From NCBI RefSeq assembly GCF_024346055.1, contig NZ_JAGQCH010000014.1, positions 29,512 to 93,511 of the forward strand: DNA of 64,000 nt, in the 5' to 3' direction. The notes below the pieces were generated by a model, which saw only the letters and a list, made by a program, of their open reading frames with translations, was not told the DNA's origin and made no database searches. Source of the stretch: Cyanobium sp. Cruz CV13-4-11. GTDB lineage: Bacteria > Cyanobacteriota > Cyanobacteriia > PCC-6307 > Cyanobiaceae. Positions within the stretch are counted from its first letter, which is position 1, and every line of letters starts with the position of its first letter. The position numbers were made by a program, and so were the translations under genes. Shown here piece by piece: positions 16,416-25,121 of the stretch.

Positions 16416-18540
16416 AGTGCTCAATCGCCTCCAAAATGCCTGAGGCATGGGATCCCGAAGAGAAATAAACCCGTGCGGAATCACTCAGTTGGGTCAGCTC
16501 CTCTCGGAATCGGCAATCCACCACCACGCCCAGGGTTTGGCCCCGCAACATGTCCTCGTCACCGCGGGATCCGCCGTTGACCAGAACACGCTCCAGGGGG
16601 ATCTTCCATTTGTTGACGACATAGCGCAGCGCCTGTCCTTTGGAGGCACGGGCAGGGACGAAGTCAAGAAAGTGCCCGAAGGAGAGGCTGGTATGGGCCG
16701 AAAGCTCATGCTGACGCAACAGCGTGAGAATCTCCTCCATGGAAGGGGCCTGTTGGCCATCGTAGAAGTACGACAACTTGAAACGGCTCTGATGCTCCTT
16801 GGACTGCAGGATCAGTCCCGGTAGAGGATCCATGAGCCGCTTGATCACCTGCGGGGTCCACAGATGGTCGATGTGATACGTCCAGGAGATATCTGTCGTC
16901 AGCTGCGGTGGGGTATAGATCTCTGTGCCCAGGTTTGTGATCAGCACATCGGGCATGGGAATCGAATGAACCTTCAGGATCTTGAGCACCGAGTTCAGGC
17001 GTCGGCCGCTGGCAATGCCAAACAGAACCCTGCGATGCTGCTGCCGCAGCACCGCCACAAGCTGGGCAAGGGCCTGGGGATCGCCAAGCAGGGTGTCATC
17101 GATGGCCGTGAAGAGGGCGCAGGTTCGTGTCTGGACAGCCGGAGGCTTGGACAGGGGTGCCGGTCGGGAAAGATCCTGGCTCTGAAGGACCAGAGTCTGC
17201 AATCTCTCAAGATACTTTTGTGCATGAGCTTCCCAGGAATAGAACCTGGCGACATTCTTCACTCCATTGGTAGAAAACATTGTCCAAAGCTCTCGATCTT
17301 CCAGAATCTGGAGCAAAGCATCGGCAATCGATGCCTCATCAAGAGGATCAACCAGTAGACCATTTTTGCAGTTTCCAATGATGTCCACGGGTCCGCCTAC
17401 CTCCGTCGCCACAAGCGGCAGTCCACTGGCCGCCGCTTCCAGCAGGGTCAGGCCAAAGGGCTCGGTAAGGGCAGGATTGACGAACACACCCTTCGAGAAA
17501 GCTGCCAGCCGATAAATGTCCGCCACATCACCGGAAGAATGGTGCTTGGGCAAAGCCACAAGTCCGTTCAACTCGTGGCAGTCGATGACAAGAAGCAGCT
17601 CCGTCAGGACAGCCTGTGCGCCCTCATTGAGCTCACGAATGTCGTTACGATTCCCCGCAACTATCACAAGATTGGCTGCCTGTTGAAGACATTTTGACTG
17701 CCCGTAAGCCTCCAGAAGTGAGACGATGTTCTTGCGTTGATCCGGCCTGGAAAGTGCCAGGATCATCGGCTTATCAGGCACCCTGAGATGCTTGTCCAGA
17801 GTACTGGCGAATGCGACAGGTCCATCCCCGAAAGAGGGGGGATGGAATTGATTCAGATCGGTTCCCGGTGGAATAACCGACATCTTGTCTGGTGTGTAGC
17901 AGTCATACAGCTCGTATTGATCTTCGATCTCATTGTGCGTGCTCGTGATCACGAGATTGGCACTATTCAACACCTCCTCTTCCGCACTGATCCGTTCAGC
18001 CATCCTGTAGCGCTGCTGGATCTCCTCGACGGACAAGCCGAGGGCAAGCAGCCGGCGAACCTTGTCCCGACCGAGGGAGTGGCCGGTGTGGATGAGTGGC
18101 AAACCCATGAGGTGAGAAAGGCGGACTCCCACATAGCCGGCATCGGCGTAGTGACTGTGCAACACGTCCGGCAGGCGCGGCTGACGATGGAGCCAGGAAA
18201 ACAACTCATCGGTAAACGTATCGAGATGGCCCCAGAGCTCTTCCTTGGGAATGTAGGCATCCGGTCCGGCAGTGATGCGAATCAGGCGTGCTTTGGGATC
18301 CAGCAGCTCCGTCGGCATCCCATAGTCTGCAGAAACGCCAGCATCACGTACGCATCGGGTGACAAGATCCACCTGCCCAACAGAGGCTTGACGGGCCAAG
18401 GCCCTTGTTAACTCCACCACATATTTCGTCTGTCCTCCGGTATCAGCATCACGTCCCAATTCAAGATCCTCTCCACGGATCAGGCCATGAATGCTGATCA
18501 TCAAAATGTAGAGAGAATGGCCCTTGGCACCCATCGTCAT
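16399..18540 (-). CDS. sps: Sucrose-phosphate synthase, two-domain
   Basis: A 713-residue enzyme that makes sucrose 6-phosphate from a nucleotide-glucose and fructose 6-phosphate. Residues 1 to about 460 form a GT4 glucosyltransferase (GGQTKYVVELTRALAR, HSHYADAGYVG, LALSRPDQRKN, TEPFGLTLLEAAASGLP). About 475-713 is a HAD phosphatase-like domain. Its motif I reads AIDDT instead of DxDxT, so the nucleophilic Asp is missing and the domain is probably not catalytic, as in other cyanobacterial SPS. It is the first gene of the sps-spp-frk-ams run. Sucrose serves as compatible solute and carbon sink. Confidence 0.92.
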   Translation of the reverse strand: MTMGAKGHSLYILMISIHGLIRGEDLELGRDADTGGQTKYVVELTRALARQASVGQVDLVTRCVRDAGVSADYGMPTELLDPKARLIRITAGPDAYIPKEELWGHLDTFTDELFSWLHRQPRLPDVLHSHYADAGYVGVRLSHLMGLPLIHTGHSLGRDKVRRLLALGLSVEEIQQRYRMAERISAEEEVLNSANLVITSTHNEIEDQYELYDCYTPDKMSVIPPGTDLNQFHPPSFGDGPVAFASTLDKHLRVPDKPMILALSRPDQRKNIVSLLEAYGQSKCLQQAANLVIVAGNRNDIRELNEGAQAVLTELLLVIDCHELNGLVALPKHHSSGDVADIYRLAAFSKGVFVNPALTEPFGLTLLEAAASGLPLVATEVGGPVDIIGNCKNGLLVDPLDEASIADALLQILEDRELWTMFSTNGVKNVARFYSWEAHAQKYLERLQTLVLQSQDLSRPAPLSKPPAVQTRTCALFTAIDDTLLGDPQALAQLVAVLRQQHRRVLFGIASGRRLNSVLKILKVHSIPMPDVLITNLGTEIYTPPQLTTDISWTYHIDHLWTPQVIKRLMDPLPGLILQSKEHQSRFKLSYFYDGQQAPSMEEILTLLRQHELSAHTSLSFGHFLDFVPARASKGQALRYVVNKWKIPLERVLVNGGSRGDEDMLRGQTLGVVVDCRFREELTQLSDSARVYFSSGSHASGILEAIEHYDFFH

Positions 18541-18666
18541 GTCTCACTTGCCGTCCTTCCCCCTTCCAGTGTGACCAGGTATGGCCTCATTGGGCCTTGC
18601 CAAGGGACTGCCACGCCATTGGTGGTGGCCGATGGCAACGGAAGTGGACGCCCAGCGATTCAGCCC

Positions 18667-18939
18667 TCAGCCGAGCAGCCAGCGCAGCATCAGGGCCAGC
18701 TGACCGAGAACACCCTGTCCAGTGAGCTGCTCACCGATCAGGGCCGCCACGAACCCGAGCATCGCCGCCCGTCCATTCAGCCGTTCCACCCCTGTCAGGG
18801 CCGTGAGGTTCCAGGGACGGGAGGTGGTGAGCCCTTCCCCGAAGCGCTCCAGGGGCTCATAGAGAAAGGCCTGTTCGCCGCCTTCCTTGCTGCCTTCCTT
18901 GCTGCCTTCCTTGCTGCCTTCCTTGCTGCGTTCGTCCAT
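18667..18939 (-). CDS. High-light-inducible (Hli) protein with SKEG repeat
   Basis: A 90-residue thylakoid protein of the Hli/SCP family, related to one helix of LHC proteins. The chlorophyll-binding helix is at residues 52-70: ERLNGRAAMLGF followed by VAALIGE. It would bind chlorophyll and carotenoid and protect photosystem assembly under stress. Residues 5-20 are four perfect SKEG units from a 12-base tandem repeat, which is not part of the family. ATG 18939 is chosen; the frame extends upstream without homology. A LexA-box-like palindrome lies 65 bases upstream in the divergent promoter region. Confidence 0.85.
   Translation of the reverse strand: MDERSKEGSKEGSKEGSKEGGEQAFLYEPLERFGEGLTTSRPWNLTALTGVERLNGRAAMLGFVAALIGEQLTGQGVLGQLALMLRWLLG
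18880..18927. repeat. 12-base tandem repeat, four units, coding SKEG
   Basis: Four near-identical 12-base units (plus-strand CCTTCCTTGCTG type) lie in frame inside the Hli gene and encode SKEG x4. Unit length is a multiple of three, so copy number can change without breaking the frame. Confidence 0.85.
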
Positions 18940-19003
18940 CGTTTCAGCCCCGCAATGGCTGCACCCTATGCGGCGCCTGGGCGCCACTGCGTTTTCAAGC
19001 TAC

Positions 19004-19017
19004 AGTACAGATGTACC
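19004..19017. promoter_or_regulatory. LexA-box-like palindrome
   Basis: AGTACAGATGTACC matches every position of the cyanobacterial LexA consensus RGTACNNNDGTWCB as I remember it. It lies 12 bases before the ATG at 19029 of the DUF3104-like gene and 65 bases before the divergent hli start, so it could control either. Confidence 0.5.
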
Positions 19018-19028
19018 AGAGCTTGGCC

Positions 19029-19304
19029 ATGGCACCCGGTCAGATCGATCCCGCGGTGGCTCCCCTCCGGCGGGCCAACCCCCAGCGCTTCCGTGAGGCC
19101 CGCCCGGGCCATCTGGCCGTGGTGGCCATGGCCGGCCGGCCCTGGTTCATCGGCCGCATCTGCGACCTCAGTGGCCCAGCCCCGACGGACTTCGCCCGGG
19201 TGCTGAACATCGACACCGGTGACATCGAGCGGATTCCAGCCCCCTGGATCGTTGAACTGATGGGGGAAGGGGGACTCGGGATCAGCCGTTCTCTGCACCG
19301 ATAG
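19029..19304 (+). CDS. DUF3104-like small protein
   Basis: About 91 residues with the pattern of cyanobacterial DUF3104: RPGHLAVVAMAGRPWFIGRI, a Gly/Pro loop, then VLNIDTGDIERIPAPWIVEL. These look like small SH3-like beta barrels of unknown function. ATG 19029 is preferred because the upstream ATG at 19011 lies inside the LexA-like palindrome. The last 23 bases overlap the convergent oxygenase gene. Confidence 0.6.
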   Translation: MAPGQIDPAVAPLRRANPQRFREARPGHLAVVAMAGRPWFIGRICDLSGPAPTDFARVLNIDTGDIERIPAPWIVELMGEGGLGISRSLHR

Positions 19305-20265
19305 CCACCCCGTTCTCCAGCAGATTGATGCGGTAGAGCACCTCCTCGAGGGCATCGGCGGCACCGATGGCGCTGTAGCGCTGGGGATGATCGGGCCCGC
19401 AGCAGGACGGCACCGGAGCCAGGATTGTCCAGGGCCTGGCGTGGCAGAACTGGACAACGCTGTGGCGCTCACCACTGGCCCCTGCCGGTGCCACCACCCG
19501 ATGCCAGCCGGTGGGGATGCGACCGTTCGAGAGACGCTCCAGCATCAGCCCCGTGTTGATGATCACCCGCCCCTCCGGCGGAGCCGCCTCCACCCATTCC
19601 CCGGCCACGCGCACCTGCAGTCCCGGCCCGGTGGCCCGCGGCAGGGCCGTGATCAGGTTGATGTCCCCATGGGCCGCCGCCCAGACATGGCCCTGCGCCG
19701 GGGCCTGGGCCATGGGCGGGTACCGCAGGGCCCGGGTGAGGGTGGGGGCCTCCGACACCATCTCCTCGAAGAAGCCTTCGGCGCAGCCCATGCCCAGGGC
19801 GATCACCCGCAGAAAGCGCCGCTGCAGATCGGCGATCGCCCGGTGGAACTCCCCCAGCACGGCGGTGATGCCGGGCACGGCCGCCTCCGGCAGGAGCTGC
19901 TCGGGATAGAGCTCAGGGAACCGGCGCCGCAGGGGATGGCCCAGCGGCAACGGGGCCGACCAGTTCAGCATCTCCTTCCAGTCGGGATGCGCGCTGCCGG
20001 CGGCGGTTTCCACCAGCAGCTCTGTGTAGCCGGTCTGGCCGTTGGCGCCCGGGGCGCGGAAGCACCGCTTGGCCCCAGCCTCCAGGGCGAAGAACCGCTG
20101 CAGGAGGCCGTAGGCGGAATCGAGCAGATCGACGGGGAGATCGCTGTTGGTGTAGACGAAACCGGTGGCCAGACTGCATCTGACTCCATCGACCACGGCC
20201 TCCCTGGCCCGTTGGCTGCCCCGCTCGAAGGCCAGCAGATCCACGTCGAGAATGGCTTCAGCCAT
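19282..20265 (-). CDS. 2-oxoglutarate/Fe(II) oxygenase, isopenicillin-N-synthase-like
   Basis: A 327-residue non-heme iron oxygenase. The iron triad is visible as AHGDI (His199, Asp201) and WHRVV (His255), in the double-stranded beta-helix of the IPNS/ethylene-forming-enzyme family. The C-terminal segment before the end (VQFCHARPWTILAP) follows the usual pattern. The substrate is unknown; cyanobacterial homologs are annotated only generally. Met 20265 is the start since further upstream Met codons lie in the prohibitin gene. It follows the prohibitin stop by 10 bases and is probably in the same transcript. Confidence 0.85.
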   Translation of the reverse strand: MAEAILDVDLLAFERGSQRAREAVVDGVRCSLATGFVYTNSDLPVDLLDSAYGLLQRFFALEAGAKRCFRAPGANGQTGYTELLVETAAGSAHPDWKEMLNWSAPLPLGHPLRRRFPELYPEQLLPEAAVPGITAVLGEFHRAIADLQRRFLRVIALGMGCAEGFFEEMVSEAPTLTRALRYPPMAQAPAQGHVWAAAHGDINLITALPRATGPGLQVRVAGEWVEAAPPEGRVIINTGLMLERLSNGRIPTGWHRVVAPAGASGERHSVVQFCHARPWTILAPVPSCCGPDHPQRYSAIGAADALEEVLYRINLLENGVAIGAENG

Positions 20266-20275
20266 GGGGGCGGAT

Positions 20276-21097
20276 TCAGCGGCGACCGTTGACAATCACG
20301 GGATTCCCACCCCCGGCCGCCCCGGGCAGGGCGGGCACCACCGACGTCTGACCGTCCCACTTATCCAGGAACAGCTTGTAGAGCACCTGGTCGTCGAGGC
20401 TGGAGTTGAGGGTCTGGTAGCGCTTGGCCTCCTGCTCGGCGATCAGCACCTCCGTCTGGGCCCGCAACAGTTGCTGTTCGGCGATCTGCTTCTGCTCGAT
20501 CGCGGCGCGATACTCCTCGGCGATCTGCAGGCCGGTGAGATCCAGTCCCTGGACGGTCACGTAGTCGAACTTGCGCAGCTCTTCAGCCACCTTCTCCTGC
20601 ACCAGTTCCGAGATGGAGTTCCACTCGGTGGCGATGGTCACCAGTTCGTACTGGGAGAACACCGACTTGAGGGCCTTCAGCAGGGACGGCTGGATCACCC
20701 GCGGATAGATCTGCTGGTCGTCGGTGGCGATCGTTTCGTAGATGCGACCCGCCTCGGCGGGCTTCATGGCGTACTTCACCGTCGCGGTGGCCTGGATCAC
20801 CTGCAGGTCCTTGGTGAGGGTGGAGAACTGCTCCGGCCGCACCTGGGTGCGCACATCGAAGAGGGAGGTGTTCTGGGCCAGGGGAACCTTGAAGTTGGCC
20901 CCCGGCTGCCGCGGCGCGCCGGTGACCTTGCCCAGGGTGGTGACCACGGCGACGCTGCCCGCCGGCACGATGAACACCGTCTGGGTGAGCAATACCAGCC
21001 CTCCCAGCACGGCGGCGAAGATCAGCTGCCAGAGGCCGCCGAAGCCGTTGTCTGCGCCGGAGCGCATGGGGGATTGCATCGGGTGACTGGGAACCAT
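20276..21097 (-). CDS. Prohibitin/SPFH-domain membrane protein
   Basis: A 273-residue protein with one N-terminal transmembrane segment (about 22-45), an SPFH/band-7 domain (about 45-190, with QTVFIVPAGSVAVVTTLGKV and LFDVRTQVRPEQ), and a helical coiled-coil region (about 190-235, EEYRAAIEQKQIAEQQL). Such proteins form membrane-bound rings that organise proteases or repair complexes in the thylakoid or plasma membrane. A cyanobacterial Phb homolog. Confidence 0.9.
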   Translation of the reverse strand: MVPSHPMQSPMRSGADNGFGGLWQLIFAAVLGGLVLLTQTVFIVPAGSVAVVTTLGKVTGAPRQPGANFKVPLAQNTSLFDVRTQVRPEQFSTLTKDLQVIQATATVKYAMKPAEAGRIYETIATDDQQIYPRVIQPSLLKALKSVFSQYELVTIATEWNSISELVQEKVAEELRKFDYVTVQGLDLTGLQIAEEYRAAIEQKQIAEQQLLRAQTEVLIAEQEAKRYQTLNSSLDDQVLYKLFLDKWDGQTSVVPALPGAAGGGNPVIVNGRR

Positions 21098-21174
21098 GGG
21101 GGTGCCACGACCCTAGGCAGCGTTGGTGGCCCGGGGCCGCCATCGTGGGATGACCAGCAGATGGGGGAGGGCTG

Positions 21175-22110
21175 GTGCTGCGCTTCATGCTCGAACTGGT
21201 GCCGGCCCTGGGGATCGGAGTGTTGCTGGGGCTGCGGTTCCCAGGGCTGCCGGGGAGGCTGGCCCCACCGCTGATCTCCTGGGGCATCCCGATCGGCCTG
21301 GTGGCCCTGCTGCTGCGCTCGGGCTTCCAGGCCAACCTGCTCACGGCGGCGCTGATGGCGGTCGCCGCCTCGGGCCTGGGCCTGCTGCTGCTGCGTCTGC
21401 CGGCCCTGAGCCGCCGGATCCCCGACGGCAGCCTGCAGCTGGGCTGCATCGTGGGCAACACCGCCTATTGGGGACTCCCTGTTGGGTTGGCCCTGCTCCC
21501 TGCCGAGGCCATCGGCTTCACGATCGCCTTCGATCTGATGGCCACCCTGATCACCTGGAGCCTTGGCCCGCTGCTGGTCGACCGGCACGCCGGCAACCTC
21601 CGCCAGCAGCTGCGCGTCCTGGCCACCAGCCCGGCCATCCGGGGGCTGCTGCTCGCCTTGCTCGTGTACCAGACCCCCTGGAGCGCCTCCCTGGCCCAGT
21701 GGCTCTGGTGGCCGGCACGCCTGGTGATCCTGGTGGCCCTGGCGATGGTGGGGATGCGGCTGGCTCTGGTGCTGCGGCGTCGCCATCCGAGCCCTGAGAG
21801 CCCCCCCGGGCTGGGGGTGGCCCTGGCGGGCAAGCTCCTGGCGTTGCCCCTCGCCGTGCTGCTGCTGGCCAGCCTGCTGGGTTTGCCCCCCCTGCTGCGG
21901 GATGCGGTGGTGCTGCAGGCGGCGGCTCCCACCGGCGTCTCGGTTCTACTGCTGACGGAAGCGGCCGCCGTCAGGCAGCCGGCAGGGGCCTCTGCCAAGC
22001 AACAGGGGGCGGCGGAAGCGGTGGCGGCTCTGGTGTTGTGGAGCACGGGCCTGGCCCTGGTCTCGGTTCCGCTGTGGTGGTGGCTGCTGAGCGGTCCGCT
22101 GGGGAGCTAG
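21175..22110 (+). CDS. AEC-family (auxin-efflux-carrier-like) permease
   Basis: A 311-residue membrane protein with about ten hydrophobic segments. The first half carries the AEC pattern (LGCIVGNTAYWGLPVGLALLP), and the second half ends with an inverted repeat of it (LQAAAPTGVSVLLLTEA). AEC proteins export organic anions or amino-acid-like solutes; the substrate is unknown. The start is GTG 21175 with a GGGGAGGG purine stretch a few bases upstream. Confidence 0.8.
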   Translation: MLRFMLELVPALGIGVLLGLRFPGLPGRLAPPLISWGIPIGLVALLLRSGFQANLLTAALMAVAASGLGLLLLRLPALSRRIPDGSLQLGCIVGNTAYWGLPVGLALLPAEAIGFTIAFDLMATLITWSLGPLLVDRHAGNLRQQLRVLATSPAIRGLLLALLVYQTPWSASLAQWLWWPARLVILVALAMVGMRLALVLRRRHPSPESPPGLGVALAGKLLALPLAVLLLASLLGLPPLLRDAVVLQAAAPTGVSVLLLTEAAAVRQPAGASAKQQGAAEAVAALVLWSTGLALVSVPLWWWLLSGPLGS

Positions 22111-22147
22111 GACTGGCCCGGAACGCTTTGCCCACCCGTCGGCGGCC

Positions 22148-22729
22148 ATGGCCGGATCTCTCTCCCAGCGTCTCGACCGCAGCCTGTCCCACCTCAAGGG
22201 TGTGGCCGTGCTGCCCCTGCTGATCCTGGCGGTGCCCTGGGTCCAGGAGATCATCGACCAGCTGGTCTTCGGGGGGCGCTGGAACCTGCCGATGGTGCCG
22301 GGGGGCCCCTTCCTCGGCGTTCTCACGGCCCCCTTCAGCCACGGTGGCTTCGGGCACCTGATCAGCAACAGCCTCTGGTTCCTGCCCCTCTCCTGGCTGG
22401 TGCTGGCCAAGAGCCGGGGCGACTACCTGGCGGTGTGGCTGGGGGTCTACGCCACGGCCATTCCGGTCTGGCTGTTCTGGCACCAGGCCAGCCACGGGCT
22501 TTCCGGGCTGATCTACGGCCTGCTGGGTTACCTGCTGCTGATCGGCTGGCTGGAGCGCCGCCCAGTTTCGATTCTGTTGTCGCTCACGGCCCTGTTCGCC
22601 TACGGGGGTGCCCTGCCCAGCCTGTTGCCCTTCCTGAGTCCCCCGGGGGTGAGCTGGATCGGCCACGCCTCCGGTTTCGCCGGGGGGGTGCTGGCCGCCC
22701 TGGTGATCCACCGCGAACGGGGGAGCTAG
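22148..22729 (+). CDS. Rhomboid-family intramembrane serine protease
   Basis: A 193-residue six-helix rhomboid. The TM2 motif SHGGFGHLISNSL has the oxyanion His/Asn (His70, Asn74), the TM4 nucleophile is in GLSGLIYG (Ser119), and the TM6 base is in IGHASGFAGG (His173). All catalytic residues are present, so it probably cleaves transmembrane substrates. It ends 4 bases before a CPBP-type protease gene, giving two intramembrane proteases in one transcript. Confidence 0.9.
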   Translation: MAGSLSQRLDRSLSHLKGVAVLPLLILAVPWVQEIIDQLVFGGRWNLPMVPGGPFLGVLTAPFSHGGFGHLISNSLWFLPLSWLVLAKSRGDYLAVWLGVYATAIPVWLFWHQASHGLSGLIYGLLGYLLLIGWLERRPVSILLSLTALFAYGGALPSLLPFLSPPGVSWIGHASGFAGGVLAALVIHRERGS

Positions 22730-22733
22730 CGAC

Positions 22734-25121
22734 TTGTTGCTCCTGCCACAGCCGTGGCTGAGGCGGCCTCCCCAGCGCCGCCGCCGCTGGCCCGTTCTCC
22801 TGCTGGCCATCGGCGCCATGGCGCTGCTGCTCCTGCCCCTGGCCAGGGCAGCCCTGACCCAGCCGGCCCCACGCCCCCCCACCAGCTATGACCTGGCCTG
22901 GCGGGCCCCCTTCAACCGTCCGGCGCACTATCCCCTGGAGCGTCGGCCGGATCTGGCCCTCTACCGCCCCCATGGCGACTGGTTTGGACGGCTGATCCTT
23001 CCCCCTGCCGCCGCCATGGCCCAGGGCGGCGAGGACTGGGTATGGCTGGAGGTGGAACAGGCCCCGGCCGGCCATGACGACCTGATCGGCCGGCGGCTGC
23101 GCCTGGGCTGGCAGGACGACCCGAGGCTGCGTGCCCTGGTGGGGAAAATGCAGACGCCGGTACGGCTCGGGGCCGAGGCCCGCCTGGCGGCCCAGCAAGG
23201 CAATGTGGTCCCCACCCGCCTGGACGGCCGTGATGACGTGGGGCCGCTGCAGTCACTTGCTGGGGCCCACCCCCACGACGACATCACCGTGGCACTCGAA
23301 GCGGTGCAGCTCGAGCAGCGGGACGGGGAGCCCATGCTGCGCATCGGCCGTCCGCCCCTGCAGAGCACGGGCCGCTGGGTGGGCCTGGTGCGACTGCTCC
23401 GGCGCGATCCTGCCGACCCTGAGCGTTTCCGGGTGCAGCATTACGACCGGCTCCGGGGGGGCTTCAGCGGCGCCATCGAAACCGTCAGGCTGCCCCGCCA
23501 GCCACCCGATCGCCACGGCCGGCGCTTCTTCGATCCGGAGGGGCTGCTGGAGACGCCTGCGGGCGACGAAGGCTGGTACCTCTACGGAGCCCCGGATAGC
23601 GCCGGGACCTTCACGGCCCAGGCCCTGGAGCCCCGCCTGCTCACCTCCCTGGCAAGCGACCGGCTCCTGCGGGGCACCACCGCGGGACTGAACCACATCA
23701 ACCGGGTCAACTGGAGCCGCGACCAGACCCGGCGCGGCCGCTTCACCCGGGTGGACCTGGTCCCCGACGGTCCCCACACCCCGTGGCAGCCCAGCGACCG
23801 CTCCCTGCTGATCCACAACTTCGGCGGCATCGGTGGCCCGGAGGGCGAGCCGATCAGCGGCTTCACGGTCACGGGTCATTTCGCCTTCGGCGCCGCCCGG
23901 GTGGTGATCGATCCCTTCACGGGCCAGCCCCGTTTTGACATGCGCTACCACCAGATCTATGCCAACAACCCCAATGGCATCGTCTCCGGCAGCCAGGACT
24001 GGAGCGCCTACACCGGCAACCTGCAGCGGGGCTGGCTGGGCACGCGTCCGATCTCCGACGTGCTGGTGCGCACCGAGCCCCTGCTGCTGGAGGAACTGGC
24101 GATCCAGGCGGAGGTGCTGATGGCCCGCTACCGCAGCGGCGACGGCAGCGGGGTGTCCCTGGTCAGTCCGGCCATCTCCTGCGTGCAGGATTCCAGCCAG
24201 GCCCTCTGGATCGCCATCGACCAGCTGCGTCGCCGTCGCCGGCAGCTGGACGGCCGCGAGCTGCCCCGGCTGGCTTCACTGGCCCAGGCTCTCGATGCCC
24301 TGCTGACCCCCTTCGGCATGGTGCGGTCCGACTGGCGCCACAACGCCTCGCTCATGGACACCCCGGGCGATGGCCCGGACCGGTTCAAGGCCAACCCGAG
24401 CCTGTGGGACGGGGTGCTCAGCTGGCGCTCCATGCTGCCCCGCCGGGCCCACGATGAGATGGCCGGGGTGTTCCTGCGCCATGGCGACCCCCTCCATGTG
24501 GTGCGCACCAACCAGGTTCCCGGGGTCGACGAGCGCCTGGCCCCCCTGGCTCCAACCCAGCTGCTGGGGCAGTTGCCTGTGGTGGGGGTGGTCCTGCCCC
24601 GGCTGATGGACGCCTTTTTCGCCCCTCTCACCGGCCGCGGGCTGGCCCTGGGCGCCCTGCTGCTGGGGGCCTACGCCGCCGCAGCCCTCGCCTTGGGGCG
24701 TGGCACGGGATTCCTGCCGGCGCAGCGGACCAGGGCGAGGCCCCTCGTCATGGTCCGCCAGGCGATCGTCCTGTTGCTGACCCCGTCCCTGATCGAGGAA
24801 ACCCTGTTCCGCGCGGCCCTGCTGCCCCACCCCCTCGAAGGGCTGAACGGATGGGACAGCCTCGCCTGGGGAGCCCTGAGTGTGGGGCTGTTCGTGGCCT
24901 GGCATCCGTTGGCCAGCCGGCTCTGGTATCGCCAGGGGCGGCGCCTGTTTGACGACGGCCGCTTTCTGCTCCTGGCCAGTCTGCTGGGGGTGGCCTGCGT
25001 GATCGCCTACCAGGCCACCGGCTCGATCTGGCCGCCGGTGCTGATCCACTGGCTGGTGGTGCTGATCTGGTTGGAGCTGCTGGGGGGCCGCTCGCGGCTT
25101 GGCCAGGCGGTTCAGGGATAG
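22734..25121 (+). CDS. CPBP (CAAX-type) intramembrane protease with a large N-terminal domain
   Basis: A 795-residue protein. An N-terminal membrane segment (about 18-41) precedes roughly 560 residues without recognised domain, then three to five TM helices with the CPBP/Abi motifs: IEETLFR (Glu688, Glu689), FVAWHPL (His724) and PPVLIHWL (His772). The usual CPBP protein is about 200-300 residues, so the long extracytoplasmic region is exceptional. It may be a substrate-recruiting or pilin-like domain; I cannot name it. The start is TTG 22734, just after the rhomboid stop. The 3' end overlaps ppk2 by 10 bases, convergent. Confidence 0.8.
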   Translation: MLLLPQPWLRRPPQRRRRWPVLLLAIGAMALLLLPLARAALTQPAPRPPTSYDLAWRAPFNRPAHYPLERRPDLALYRPHGDWFGRLILPPAAAMAQGGEDWVWLEVEQAPAGHDDLIGRRLRLGWQDDPRLRALVGKMQTPVRLGAEARLAAQQGNVVPTRLDGRDDVGPLQSLAGAHPHDDITVALEAVQLEQRDGEPMLRIGRPPLQSTGRWVGLVRLLRRDPADPERFRVQHYDRLRGGFSGAIETVRLPRQPPDRHGRRFFDPEGLLETPAGDEGWYLYGAPDSAGTFTAQALEPRLLTSLASDRLLRGTTAGLNHINRVNWSRDQTRRGRFTRVDLVPDGPHTPWQPSDRSLLIHNFGGIGGPEGEPISGFTVTGHFAFGAARVVIDPFTGQPRFDMRYHQIYANNPNGIVSGSQDWSAYTGNLQRGWLGTRPISDVLVRTEPLLLEELAIQAEVLMARYRSGDGSGVSLVSPAISCVQDSSQALWIAIDQLRRRRRQLDGRELPRLASLAQALDALLTPFGMVRSDWRHNASLMDTPGDGPDRFKANPSLWDGVLSWRSMLPRRAHDEMAGVFLRHGDPLHVVRTNQVPGVDERLAPLAPTQLLGQLPVVGVVLPRLMDAFFAPLTGRGLALGALLLGAYAAAALALGRGTGFLPAQRTRARPLVMVRQAIVLLLTPSLIEETLFRAALLPHPLEGLNGWDSLAWGALSVGLFVAWHPLASRLWYRQGRRLFDDGRFLLLASLLGVACVIAYQATGSIWPPVLIHWLVVLIWLELLGGRSRLGQAVQG

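Noticed and set aside
18880..18927. Repeated units as a CRISPR array
   Set aside because: Units are 12 bases, directly adjacent, without spacers, and in frame within a gene.
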